The notes under the pieces are model-generated. The model was not told the DNA's origin. It did not search any database and saw nothing but the letters and a program-made list of their open reading frames with translations. The translations under genes were made by a program, and so were the position numbers. This document shows positions 26,021 through 34,422 of a stretch of DNA of 64,000 nucleotides, piece after piece; position 1 is the first letter of the stretch; each line of letters begins with the position of its first letter. Source of the DNA: an uncultured Pseudomonadota bacterium (GTDB lineage: Bacteria > Pseudomonadota > Gammaproteobacteria > Steroidobacterales > Steroidobacteraceae); NCBI GenBank assembly GCA_903862885.1, contig CAIOZU010000035.1, forward strand, positions 124,001 through 188,000. Direction: 5' to 3'.

Positions 26021-26512
26021 CTACTTTGAGTGCCGCCAGTTGGATGTGATTTTCGCGACCCGATGGTCGTACTTTAAAGTCTTGACGGCGATAGAGGTCT
26101 CCACGTGCCGCACCCCCGGCAACGCCAATATGCGGTTATTGGCAATCTGTGCGATCTCTTCTAACGATTCAAACAGGCCAATTGCCAATAAGTCATAGCG
26201 ACCCAGCATGCGAATGACGCAGCGAATCTCTGGCATCGCCGCAAGCTTCTGGCACAGCCCCTTAATCTCCGCATGATTCGCCTCGATGCCGATCAACACC
26301 GGCCGAAGCGAATGCGCTAAGTGCGTGCTAGTCACCGCCGTCATGCGAATGGAGTTGTTTTCCTCCAACCGTTTAATACGGCCGCGGATCGTGCCCTCAG
26401 TGACGCCCAGCTGCAGAGCGATGCGACGATTACTCACGCGCGCATCTTTTGACAGCACATTAATGATCTTGTGATCCAACGGATCCAATTTGCGCGGCGC
26501 TTTGACAGTCAT
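26021..26512 (-). CDS. Lrp/AsnC-family transcriptional regulator (downstream copy)
   Basis: A 163-residue Lrp/AsnC protein. The N-terminal winged HTH begins LDPLDHKIINVLSKDARVSN and has the recognition helix TEGTIRGRIKRLEE; a C-terminal RAM ligand-sensing domain follows, with MLGRYDLLAIG and LPGVRHVET strands. Its start overlaps the stop of the other AsnC gene by four bases (ATGA), so the two are made together and might form mixed oligomers. It is transcribed away from hsaG. Steroid clusters in actinobacteria use TetR proteins (KstR, KstR2); no TetR was seen here, so these are the only regulators close to the catabolic genes. Confidence 0.9.
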   Translation of the reverse strand: MTVKAPRKLDPLDHKIINVLSKDARVSNRRIALQLGVTEGTIRGRIKRLEENNSIRMTAVTSTHLAHSLRPVLIGIEANHAEIKGLCQKLAAMPEIRCVIRMLGRYDLLAIGLFESLEEIAQIANNRILALPGVRHVETSIAVKTLKYDHRVAKITSNWRHSK

Positions 26513-27003
26513 GCGATCGGCGCCATATCAAAATTGAATTTAACGATGTCCACCGCAATACCCGCGGTCATGCGACGAATGCCTTTGACCTTGACGATGT
26601 CACGCTCCATAAAAACCTTAAGCGCCGCCAAATCCTGTACCGCGACCAATGCCTCGATGTCACGCGCACCGGTGACCAGATGCACACTGAATACTTCCGG
26701 GAATTGCGCGAGATCAGCGCCTACGTCCTCGGCCGGCCGCCCTTCCACCTCGATACCAACGGCCAGCAACACATTAAGATCTAACGCCGAGAAATCGCTC
26801 ACCGCCACCACTCTGAGCGCGCGAGCGCGCTCTAAGCGGCGGATCCGTGCGCTCACGGTGGTCGCGCCAATCTTTAGCACCCGCGCAATGTCCTGGTTGG
26901 TGGCTCGGCCATCGGCCTTCAGCAAGGTGATGATCTGCTGGTCTGTGTCATCGAACACGATTTCGTCGACTTTTGTAGGCGCTGCCACGTCACCCCCAGC
27001 CAT
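26509..27003 (-). CDS. Lrp/AsnC-family transcriptional regulator (upstream copy)
   Basis: A 164-residue Lrp/AsnC protein with a short non-conserved N-terminus, an HTH starting [21 protein letters not shown] with the recognition helix [12 protein letters not shown], and a RAM domain ([27 protein letters not shown]). I chose the ATG at 27003; the longer frame to 27042 crosses the inverted repeat that is probably its own operator. It is divergent from hsaG (132 bp between starts). It is only distantly like its partner and so is not a recent duplicate. Ligand unknown; a CoA ester or amino acid are the usual options. Confidence 0.88.
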   Translation of the reverse strand: MAGGDVAAPTKVDEIVFDDTDQQIITLLKADGRATNQDIARVLKIGATTVSARIRRLERARALRVVAVSDFSALDLNVLLAVGIEVEGRPAEDVGADLAQFPEVFSVHLVTGARDIEALVAVQDLAALKVFMERDIVKVKGIRRMTAGIAVDIVKFNFDMAPIA

Positions 27004-27025
27004 TGCCACAATACGTAGCGAAAGT

Positions 27026-27055
27026 TTGCGCCTATTACGCAATGCACGGTAGAAT
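27026..27055 (+). promoter_or_regulatory. candidate promoter and operator of hsaGF / asnC pair
   Basis: An inverted repeat TTGCG-N7-CGCAA spans 27026-27042 in the gap between the divergent AsnC gene and hsaG. A TAGAAT at 27050-27055 reads as a plus-strand -10 box, and TTGCGC at 27026-27031 lies 18 bp before it as a weak -35, so the repeat would cover the -35 region. This is the arrangement expected for autoregulated Lrp/AsnC proteins that also control the divergent operon. Confidence 0.5.
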
Positions 27056-27134
27056 TTACAGCACGGCTGTCATTTTAACCAGTCCGCCGGCTGTCCCCGT
27101 GAGGCAGCCAGACCCACGAAACGCTAAGGAACCC

Positions 27135-28043
27135 ATGCCGCATATCAACGTCGCCCTGATAGGCTCTGGCAACATCGGCACCGACCTGCTGATTAAGGCC
27201 CTACGAAGCACCTGTATCAAGCCGGTGTGGATGGTCGGTGTGGACCCAGAGTCCGACGGCTTGAAACGCGCCCAGTCACTGGGACTTAAGACGACAGCCG
27301 CGGGTCTAGAGGGTCTCCTCCCACACCTCGTGACTGATCACATCCAAATCGCTTTTGATGCGACCTCTGCCTATGTGCATGCGGAGCACGCGCCGATACT
27401 GCGCGCCCATGGGGTGGTCGCCATCGATCTGACCCCCGCCGCGATTGGCCCCTTCTGTGTGCCGCCGGTCAACCTCGCTGAACACGTGGGTAAGGGCGAG
27501 ATGAACGTCAATATGGTCACGTGCGGTGGCCAGGCGACCATTCCGATCGTGGCGGCTGTGAGTCGGGTGCAACCCGTCGACTATGCGGAAATTGTCGCTA
27601 CGGTTGCCTCGCGCTCCGCAGGACCCGGCACCCGAAAGAACATTGATGAGTTCACGCGTACCACCGCACACGGCATTGAGCGCGTCGGTGGGGCTAAAAA
27701 GGGCAAGGCGATTATCATCCTTAATCCGGCTGAACCACCGCTCATCATGCGCGATACGATCCATTGCCTGACCGAGACCACGCCGGATCAAGCCAAAATC
27801 ACGGCCTCCATCCTGGCCATGATGAAGGAAGTGCAAAAGTACGTGCCGGGTTATCGACTAAAACACGGCCCCGTCTTTGACGGCAATCGGGTATCGGTCT
27901 CTTTCGAAGTCGAGGGACTCGGCGACTATCTACCCGTCTATGCCGGCAATCTCGACATCATGACCGCGGCGGCTTTGCGCACCGCAGAGATGATTGCACA
28001 AGAGATGCTGACCGGTAAGTTCAACCCCATTCGCTCTGCCTGA
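27135..28043 (+). CDS. hsaG: acetaldehyde dehydrogenase (acylating), HsaG/DmpF type
   Basis: A 302-residue CoA-acylating aldehyde dehydrogenase that turns acetaldehyde or propanal into the acyl-CoA using NAD+. The Rossmann loop is [10 protein letters not shown] (9-18) and the catalytic cysteine is C130 in NMVTCGGQ, matching DmpF C132. The start at 27135 is supported by TAAGGA just before it; the frame extends upstream through the intergenic region. hsaF follows by 10 bp, and the two proteins normally form a channelling complex. In steroid degradation HsaG makes propionyl-CoA from the A/B ring side product. A role in phenol meta cleavage is possible by sequence but less likely here. Confidence 0.93.
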   Translation: MPHINVALIGSGNIGTDLLIKALRSTCIKPVWMVGVDPESDGLKRAQSLGLKTTAAGLEGLLPHLVTDHIQIAFDATSAYVHAEHAPILRAHGVVAIDLTPAAIGPFCVPPVNLAEHVGKGEMNVNMVTCGGQATIPIVAAVSRVQPVDYAEIVATVASRSAGPGTRKNIDEFTRTTAHGIERVGGAKKGKAIIILNPAEPPLIMRDTIHCLTETTPDQAKITASILAMMKEVQKYVPGYRLKHGPVFDGNRVSVSFEVEGLGDYLPVYAGNLDIMTAAALRTAEMIAQEMLTGKFNPIRSA

Positions 28044-28053
28044 GGATACGCTC

Positions 28054-29094
28054 ATGGATCTACGCGGCAAAAAAGTCATCCTGCACGACAACAGTCTGCG
28101 CGATGGCATGCACCCCAAGCGCCACCAAATCACCCTGCAGCAGATGATCGATGTCGCCAAGGGTCTCGATGCGGCGGGCGTTCCGCTCATCGAAATCACG
28201 CACGGTGATGGCCTCGGTGGCGCCTCCGTCAACTACGGCTTTCCGTTGCATTCTGACGAGGAATATCTGCGGGGCGTGATTCCGCACCTAAAGAAAGCCA
28301 AAGTCTCGGCGCTCCTACTGCCCGGCATGGGCACGGTCGAGCATCTGCACATGGCGCGCGACTGTGGCGTGAGCACGATCCGCATCGCGACCCACTGCAC
28401 GGAGGCTGACGTCGCTGAGCAACACATCCGCGAAGCGCGAAAGCTCGGCATGGACACGGTCACCTTCCTCATGATGGCGCACATGAATGATCCTGCGGGA
28501 TTGGCTAGCCAAGCGAAATTGATGGAAAGCTACGGCGCCCAGTGCATTTACTGCACCGACTCCGCCGGCTATTTGCTACCTGATGATGTCACCGCGCGCG
28601 TCCGCCTGATGCGTGAGACACTGCATCCGGACACGCAGATCGGATTTCATGGTCATCACAACTTAGCCATGGGGGTCGCGAACTCACTAGCGGCCATTGA
28701 GGCGGGCGCTGTGCGCATTGATGGATCCGCCGCCGGCCTCGGTGCGGGTGCTGGCAATACCCCACTCGAGGTATTGGCGGCCGTACTCGAACGTATGGGT
28801 GTCCACACCGGTATTGATGTATTTAAACTGATCGACGTCGCCGAGGATTTGATTGTGCCGATGCTTGATCAGCAAGTGCGCGTCGATCGCGACTCGCTCA
28901 CCCTTGGCTATGCAGGCGTTTACTCGTCGTTCCTATTATTTGCGCAGCGTGCTGGCAAAAAATATCAAGTGTCGCCGGTCGACATCCTCATCGAAATGGG
29001 CCGACTGAAAGCCGTCGGTGGCCAAGAAGATCTGATCGAGGAAGTCGCGCAAACCTTAGCCACGGCGAAAGCAAAAAAGTCAGCGGTCGCCTAA
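28054..29094 (+). CDS. hsaF: 4-hydroxy-2-oxoacid aldolase, HsaF/DmpG type
   Basis: A 346-residue class II aldolase that splits 4-hydroxy-2-oxoacids to pyruvate and an aldehyde, which is passed by channel to HsaG. The N-terminal catalytic block [10 protein letters not shown] gives R16, D17 and H20, equivalent to DmpG R17, D18 and H21, and the metal-binding HGHHN motif is intact. The C-terminal communication domain (residues about 285-346) is present. The gene is tightly linked to hsaG. HsaE (the hydratase making its substrate) and HsaD are not in the window, so they must be elsewhere. Confidence 0.93.
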   Translation: MDLRGKKVILHDNSLRDGMHPKRHQITLQQMIDVAKGLDAAGVPLIEITHGDGLGGASVNYGFPLHSDEEYLRGVIPHLKKAKVSALLLPGMGTVEHLHMARDCGVSTIRIATHCTEADVAEQHIREARKLGMDTVTFLMMAHMNDPAGLASQAKLMESYGAQCIYCTDSAGYLLPDDVTARVRLMRETLHPDTQIGFHGHHNLAMGVANSLAAIEAGAVRIDGSAAGLGAGAGNTPLEVLAAVLERMGVHTGIDVFKLIDVAEDLIVPMLDQQVRVDRDSLTLGYAGVYSSFLLFAQRAGKKYQVSPVDILIEMGRLKAVGGQEDLIEEVAQTLATAKAKKSAVA

Positions 29095-29126
29095 AAAAAG
29101 CCCATCGCATAAAGGAAATCAACCCA

Positions 29127-29555
29127 ATGGATCTAGAGAATAGTCCTCACCCCGCACAGCGAGCCGCCGCACGGTCGGCGCGCTTTGCCTCCGAGCGACG
29201 AAAGTCAGAGTGGCTGGCGCTGTATGCGGATGATGCGATCGTTGAAGATCCCGTTGGTATCTCACCGCTCGATCCGACAGGCCAGGGCCATCGTGGCCGC
29301 CAAGCACTCGAAGCGTTCTGGGACATGGTGATCGGACCGGGCAACATGACCTACCAGATCCATCAGTCACATGCCTGTGCCGATGAGTGCGCCAATGTGT
29401 GGTCGGTCAGCAATCGCATGCCGGACGGTTTTGTCATCACCGTGGATGTGGTCAGCGTCTATAAAGTCAACGCCCAAGGCAAGCTCTGCGCCATGCGAGC
29501 GTTCTGGAATTTTGGCGACATCGAGCAAAAGCTCAAAGCGTCGCTGAAGTCCTAG
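29127..29555 (+). CDS. ketosteroid isomerase-like protein (steroid delta-isomerase)
   Basis: A 142-residue NTF2-fold protein close to bacterial delta5-3-ketosteroid isomerase. The segment LYADDAIVEDPVG aligns with the Comamonas enzyme's LFADDATVEDPVG, placing the catalytic base at D41 (its D38). D107 in the VDVVSVY strand aligns with D99. The residue that should be Y14 lies in a region three residues shorter here and appears to be F20, or is displaced. Such an enzyme moves the double bond from C5 to C4. It sits 32 bp after hsaF with AAAGGAAA before the ATG, so it is probably in that operon. Activity depends on the missing tyrosine being supplied elsewhere. Confidence 0.75.
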   Translation: MDLENSPHPAQRAAARSARFASERRKSEWLALYADDAIVEDPVGISPLDPTGQGHRGRQALEAFWDMVIGPGNMTYQIHQSHACADECANVWSVSNRMPDGFVITVDVVSVYKVNAQGKLCAMRAFWNFGDIEQKLKASLKS

Positions 29556-29576
29556 GCTAACAGACGGCAAGCAGAC

Positions 29577-30812
29577 TTAAGACGCCGCCCCCTGCGCATT
29601 GAGCTCGGCACTGCCCGCCTGACCCAGCACGCACGAGGTGCCACCGGGCGTATACATCATAGAAACACAACGGTTGCATGAGGTGCACTCAGAGGCCTGC
29701 GTGCGTCCCGACCCAAAGGCCTCAACCAGATCGGCCCCATGAATCAGCGCGCGTCCGAGCGCCACTGCTTCAAAACCTTCCTGCATGGCCTGATTGACAT
29801 TGGCCAGCGTCTTCACGCCACCGATATAGGCCAATGGCATGCGAGTAGCTGCGCGCACGTGGCGCGCGGATTCGAGCAAATACATTTCTCGGAAGCTCAC
29901 ATCTTGCGGCTCGGTCAGACGCTGCAGGAACATGGCTGCATTAATCAGGGGATTACTCATCTTGACGCGATTTTCTTTTGGGAAAGATGAGCCAAACATG
30001 GTGGTAATCGACTCGACGTTTAAGCCCGCACTGAGCACCAATAGATGCGCGCCGGCCGCCTCGAGGACTTTGGCAATACGCGCCCCATCCGCCGCCGTGT
30101 TACCCCCACGGGCACCATCGGTGACGCTGAGCTTACACACCACCGCCAACTCTTTACCGACCGCATCGAGTACGCGACCCAACACTTCCGCCGGATAGCG
30201 CGCTCGACGCTCAGGAGATCCGCCATAGGCATCACGACGGTGGTTATAAAGCGGCGATAAGAACTGACTGAGTAGATAGCCATGACCCATGTGGATCTCG
30301 ACCGCATCAAAACCCGCGTCACGCGCCAATCGCGCACCTTGCACGAACTCACCGATCACTTGGGTCATCTGCGTGGCGTCCATCGCTTGTCGCCACCACT
30401 GACCACTGAGGAGCCCGACTTTGTTAAATCCACCACTGGAGGACAGTGGACGACCACAACTCAAGTCCTTTACCCAAGTAAAGCAGCCGCCATGGGTAAT
30501 CTGTGCAGAGGCAGCAGCACCCTGCCGATGGACCGCTTCCGTGAGCGCCTTAAGATGCACCACATTGCCCTCATGGAGACCAATCTGATCCACAAACGTG
30601 CGTCCATCCGGTGAGACCGCACAGTAAGCGACAGTGGTCATCCCCACCCCACCCGCCGCGATGCGCTCATGAAACCGGACCAACTGCTTGGAGGGCACGC
30701 CCCCACGCGCTGCGCCCTCATTGGTGGCCGATTTGATAAATCGGTTACGAAGCGTCAAGGGGCCGATGGTCAGTGGCGTGAAGGCAAGCGATCGATCAGT
30801 TGGGCTTGTCAT
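29577..30812 (-). CDS. Old Yellow Enzyme-family oxidoreductase with Fe-S cysteines, C-terminal domain absent
   Basis: A 411-residue FMN TIM barrel of the NADH:flavin oxidoreductase family. Catalytic and flavin marks include QITHGGCF, the GFDAVEIHMGHGYLLSQFLSP helix, YGGSPERRARYPAEV and GRALIHGADLV. A cysteine cluster CTSCNRC plus a fourth cysteine about 13 residues on (near residue 390) resembles the 4Fe-4S site of 2,4-dienoyl-CoA reductase. The full-length reductase (about 670 residues) also has a C-terminal FAD/NAD domain that is absent here. The stop falls about 20 residues after the last cysteine. It is the last gene of the P450 operon (9 bp after the PQQ gene). It could reduce an enone or a dienoyl-CoA. 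Confidence 0.82.
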   Translation of the reverse strand: MTSPTDRSLAFTPLTIGPLTLRNRFIKSATNEGAARGGVPSKQLVRFHERIAAGGVGMTTVAYCAVSPDGRTFVDQIGLHEGNVVHLKALTEAVHRQGAAASAQITHGGCFTWVKDLSCGRPLSSSGGFNKVGLLSGQWWRQAMDATQMTQVIGEFVQGARLARDAGFDAVEIHMGHGYLLSQFLSPLYNHRRDAYGGSPERRARYPAEVLGRVLDAVGKELAVVCKLSVTDGARGGNTAADGARIAKVLEAAGAHLLVLSAGLNVESITTMFGSSFPKENRVKMSNPLINAAMFLQRLTEPQDVSFREMYLLESARHVRAATRMPLAYIGGVKTLANVNQAMQEGFEAVALGRALIHGADLVEAFGSGRTQASECTSCNRCVSMMYTPGGTSCVLGQAGSAELNAQGAAS

Positions 30813-30821
30813 GATGAACCC

Positions 30822-32699
30822 TCACTTCAGTTGTTCAAGAAAAGCAGCTAAGTCGTCGACATCTTGGTCACTCAAGACACTCGGGTAGAAACGCGCCATA
30901 CCGGTAGCCGGTTCCTTAATAATCGTAACGACAGGACGTCGATCGGTGCGCTGATCGATATGCCGCAAAGCAGGCGCGGTCAAACCCTCCGCATTCGGGC
31001 CATGACAGATCGAGCACAGCGGCCCATAAAGCGCCTCACCTCGCGACGCTTGAGAATGGGCATCGGCGGATGCGACAGGCACCACATCCAACGAGGGAAT
31101 CACCACGCGTGTGGGTGAACCCGCGGGCGGATCGAGAGTGGCAATGACCATTTTAGGCGCCACCACCGACTTCACCAGATTGCCGCGCACCACGCCGCCC
31201 GCCGCGTAGGCGACATACTGCTTTCCGGCAACCGCATAGGTCACCACGCCACCCGTCAATGCCGCGTCGGTGGCCACATTAAGAAGAGGATGACCGGTAC
31301 GCGAATCCAGCGCCAAGAAATGACCATACGTATCACCGGTCAGCACAATCCCACCCGCGGTGGGTGTGACACCGGCAATCACAGCCCCCTCGGCGTGATA
31401 CTTCCAAATCACTTTGCCGCTGGTGCCATCCACCGCTGTGACCCAACCGCTGATCACATCCATCGGATCCTTGGTCATAAACGCCATGGTGCCGAAAGAG
31501 TTAGCGGGGTGAGTCATATCCCCATCATGGCCGTACATCTGCATGCACATATCGATCGCGCCGACAAAAATGGATCGATGCACCGGATCAACGGCAGGCC
31601 CATTCCAAGCCACTCCGCCATACACACCAGGGCAGACACGCACACCCTCTACCGTTGGGATCTTGTCCTGATTGAAGACGGTCGTCACAGGCACTTTAAA
31701 TAAGCGTTCATGCGAGCGGCCATCCAATACATTGAGATAGCCATCCTTACCGGCGATCGCCAATCGGGACCGCCCCTGTCCATCGCGATACAGCACGGGG
31801 GGCGCCACTAAGTCATAGTCGAGCGCATCGTTCGCTAACAGCTGTACATGCCAACGCAGTTGGCCGCTGGCGGCATCGAGCGCCACCAGGGAGTTGGTAT
31901 ACAGGTTATCGCCCCGACGCAGATTAGGGGTCAACGCCGGCGCTGGGTTGCCGGTGACCACATACAGTTCGCCGCGTATCGGATCTAAGGAGTAAGAACC
32001 CCACACCGCTCCACCCGCCCGATGGGCGCCCGCCGCCAACTGCCAGGTCTCAGCGCCTGGCTCACCATCGACAGGAACCACATGGAAGCGCCACAACTCA
32101 TGACCATCATGTGCGTCATAGGCCATCATTCGTGCCTGACTACCAAAGTCACCGCCCGATGTGCCGATGTAGACGCGACCCTGCCAGGCAATCGGCGCTG
32201 AACTAAAAAACTCCCCCTGGTTCGGATCGGCACCGACGATCCGCCACTGCTCGCGGCCAGTGGCCGCATCGAGAGCGAGCAACTCACCGAACGCGGTGCC
32301 GCGGAAGATCACGCCATCCGCATAGCCCACACCCCGATTCGACGGGCTCATCATCGACGCGGTGGCGCCATGATAGACATGCCGCCAGAGCACGGCGCAG
32401 GTGGTGGCATCCAACGCCACCGTGGTCCGCGGTGTCGACACAAAAAGCCGTGAGCCCACAATTAAAATACCTGACTGCAGTGAACCCATGTCACCTAATT
32501 CAGTCTCACACAGTGGTTTAAGCCGCGACACCGTGTGGGTGTTAATTTGCGTAAGGCTCGAATAGCGTTGTGAGTCGTAGCCTTTGTTGTAGGTCATCCA
32601 GCCGTCAGAAGAGTTCTCACTGTGCGCGCTGAGCATACCAAAGACCATCACCGACACACCGAGAACGGCACAGCGTCTAATCATCTGCATCATATCCAT
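30822..32699 (-). CDS. PQQ-dependent dehydrogenase with C-terminal haem c domain
   Basis: A 625-residue periplasmic quinohaemoprotein. A signal peptide (about 1-30, ending SAHSENSS) precedes an eight-bladed PQQ propeller with repeats such as ELLALDAATGREQW, SLVALDAASGQLRW and WVTAVDGTSGKVIW. The DALDYD stretch is where PQQ enzymes carry their catalytic aspartate region. A C-terminal cytochrome c domain has the haem motif CSICH (about 560-564). The adjacent-cysteine pair common next to PQQ in alcohol dehydrogenases was not found. It oxidises an alcohol or aldehyde in the periplasm. No PQQ biosynthetic gene is in the window. It lies five bases after the beta-hydroxyacid dehydrogenase. Confidence 0.87.
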   Translation of the reverse strand: MDMMQMIRRCAVLGVSVMVFGMLSAHSENSSDGWMTYNKGYDSQRYSSLTQINTHTVSRLKPLCETELGDMGSLQSGILIVGSRLFVSTPRTTVALDATTCAVLWRHVYHGATASMMSPSNRGVGYADGVIFRGTAFGELLALDAATGREQWRIVGADPNQGEFFSSAPIAWQGRVYIGTSGGDFGSQARMMAYDAHDGHELWRFHVVPVDGEPGAETWQLAAGAHRAGGAVWGSYSLDPIRGELYVVTGNPAPALTPNLRRGDNLYTNSLVALDAASGQLRWHVQLLANDALDYDLVAPPVLYRDGQGRSRLAIAGKDGYLNVLDGRSHERLFKVPVTTVFNQDKIPTVEGVRVCPGVYGGVAWNGPAVDPVHRSIFVGAIDMCMQMYGHDGDMTHPANSFGTMAFMTKDPMDVISGWVTAVDGTSGKVIWKYHAEGAVIAGVTPTAGGIVLTGDTYGHFLALDSRTGHPLLNVATDAALTGGVVTYAVAGKQYVAYAAGGVVRGNLVKSVVAPKMVIATLDPPAGSPTRVVIPSLDVVPVASADAHSQASRGEALYGPLCSICHGPNAEGLTAPALRHIDQRTDRRPVVTIIKEPATGMARFYPSVLSDQDVDDLAAFLEQLK

Positions 32700-32704
32700 T
32701 CCTC

Positions 32705-33553
32705 TCAGTGAGCCAGATAAACACCACGGATTAATTCACGAGCAAGCGTACCCGCAGGCAACTCCACACCACAATCGGCAGCAGCACCTAATGCGCAGTC
32801 CAGATCTTTTTCCGCAATGCCCGCAAAACTTTCGAAGGCGCGTCGCATCACCGCCTCGCCGTATTTGGCGGGGCCATGGGTGCGATTCTCAAGGAATGCC
32901 CGCATCGTCTTGGTCATACCCCCATTCGCGGTAGTCAACTCCATCAACGCCTCGACCGACACCCCCGCCGATTGGGCTAATGACACACTTTCGTGTGCGG
33001 CGATCAACTCAAGATACGTGATCAGATTGTTACAAAGCTTCAACACCATCCCCGCACCCAGCGCACCTGCCGACACAATGGTGCTACCTGATGAGGTGAA
33101 CACAGGTCTAAAGCGATCGATCACCGCATCGGCACCGCCGACCATATAAGCAAGGGTGCGCGCTTTAGCCCCTTCCGCCCCTCCGGTGATGGGCGCATCC
33201 ACCACCTCAATCTGACGCTCAGCCGCTGCCCGCGCCACGGCACGCACCGTATCGGGTTGCACGGTGCTGTGGATGGCAACCGCCGTTCCCGGTGCGGCAT
33301 GAGCAATAATCCCCGCAGCCCTCATCATCACCGCTTTGACATCCGCGTCGTCGCGCACACACAAACAAATCAACGACGTCTGAGAGGCCAAGCTCGCCAC
33401 ACTAGTGGCCAACTTTCCACCCCGCGCGATGACTGAATCGGCGGTGGCGGCATTCACATCGTAGACCCACAGCGCAAACTCAGGCGCACACAGGTTGAGT
33501 GCCATCGGCAAGCCCATGTTACCCAGACCAATAAAGCCAACCGTGATCGTCAT
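32705..33553 (-). CDS. NAD(P)-dependent beta-hydroxyacid dehydrogenase (3-hydroxyisobutyrate dehydrogenase-like)
   Basis: A 282-residue beta-hydroxyacid dehydrogenase. The Rossmann loop is GLGNMGLPMA (9-18), the substrate-binding segment is DAPITGGAEGA (119-129) and the catalytic lysine is K172 in LKLCNNLITY. It is of normal length. The family covers 3-hydroxyisobutyrate, tartronate semialdehyde and 6-phosphogluconate-like substrates, and also imine reductases. The sequence does not decide among these. In this operon it follows an SDR (37 bp) and precedes the PQQ dehydrogenase (5 bp), so it probably acts on a hydroxy intermediate of the same pathway. Confidence 0.86.
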   Translation of the reverse strand: MTITVGFIGLGNMGLPMALNLCAPEFALWVYDVNAATADSVIARGGKLATSVASLASQTSLICLCVRDDADVKAVMMRAAGIIAHAAPGTAVAIHSTVQPDTVRAVARAAAERQIEVVDAPITGGAEGAKARTLAYMVGGADAVIDRFRPVFTSSGSTIVSAGALGAGMVLKLCNNLITYLELIAAHESVSLAQSAGVSVEALMELTTANGGMTKTMRAFLENRTHGPAKYGEAVMRRAFESFAGIAEKDLDCALGAAADCGVELPAGTLARELIRGVYLAH

Positions 33554-33590
33554 TAATTCACTCCTCGCATAGACAGCAAGTCGACGCTGC

Positions 33591-34379
33591 TCATGATGGG
33601 GTTTCTTCTAACATTTTTGGTACGGGCGCATTCGGTCGCACCTCCAAAAACTCGAGCGCCACACCCGCCGGATACTCAAAGGCATGGGCAATCGCCTCAG
33701 CGACAGGATCTACCGCCATAAAGCCATCGGTCATCGGCCCTTTTTGTAACCACGCCTGCATGGCCTCACCGAGCGCGACTGGATCGAAATTAGCGACGCT
33801 ACCGGTCATCACCGCACCGGAACTGATGACGGTGATGGCAATGTTGTCCGCGCGCACTTCGTCACGAAGGGCGGCAGAGAATTTCTCCAGCGCCGCCTTA
33901 CTGGCGGAGTACAAGGCCAAATGACAGAACTCATTGACATGCCGCACGGACGAGGACGAAATATTGACGATGCGACCACCACCCGCTCGGCGCAAATGAG
34001 GGATCACCACCTGACAGCCAAACACCGCACTTAAAAAATTACTATCCACCAATTGCCGTATCTCGGCCTCTGGCATGAGTTCGACGCGACGCGCGAACTG
34101 ATAGCCGACATTATTGATGAGCCCATCGATGCGACCAAAACGATCCACGACCTGCTGCAAGGCTCGATCCAGATCGCGCGGACTGCAGGCATCAGCGACG
34201 ATGCCTATGGCGACGTCGCGTCCTATCTGCTCGACAGCCGCCGCCAACACCGCCTGATCCCGCGCGAGCAGCGCCACCTTGGCACCACGCCGAGCCAGAC
34301 ATTGCGCCGTACCCAAGCCAATACCGCGAGATCCGCCGGTCACCACGATCACTTGGTCTTTGACCCGCCACTGACCCAT
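33591..34379 (-). CDS. SDR-family oxidoreductase
   Basis: A 262-residue classical SDR with TGGSRGIG near residue 15, an NNVG in place of NNAG, the serine strand NISSSSV, and the active-site LYSASK. The end of the sequence is less typical (no T-G-x-x-x-x-x-D-G strand is obvious), so the C-terminal loop may be reshaped for a special substrate. It lies in the eight-gene P450 operon between the luciferase-like gene (43 bp upstream) and the beta-hydroxyacid dehydrogenase. The substrate is not recognised. Confidence 0.84.
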   Translation of the reverse strand: MGQWRVKDQVIVVTGGSRGIGLGTAQCLARRGAKVALLARDQAVLAAAVEQIGRDVAIGIVADACSPRDLDRALQQVVDRFGRIDGLINNVGYQFARRVELMPEAEIRQLVDSNFLSAVFGCQVVIPHLRRAGGGRIVNISSSSVRHVNEFCHLALYSASKAALEKFSAALRDEVRADNIAITVISSGAVMTGSVANFDPVALGEAMQAWLQKGPMTDGFMAVDPVAEAIAHAFEYPAGVALEFLEVRPNAPVPKMLEETPS

Positions 34380-34422
34380 TTCCGCCCCCTCTACCCACTT
34401 CTTATATCAGGCCTTACACTTT

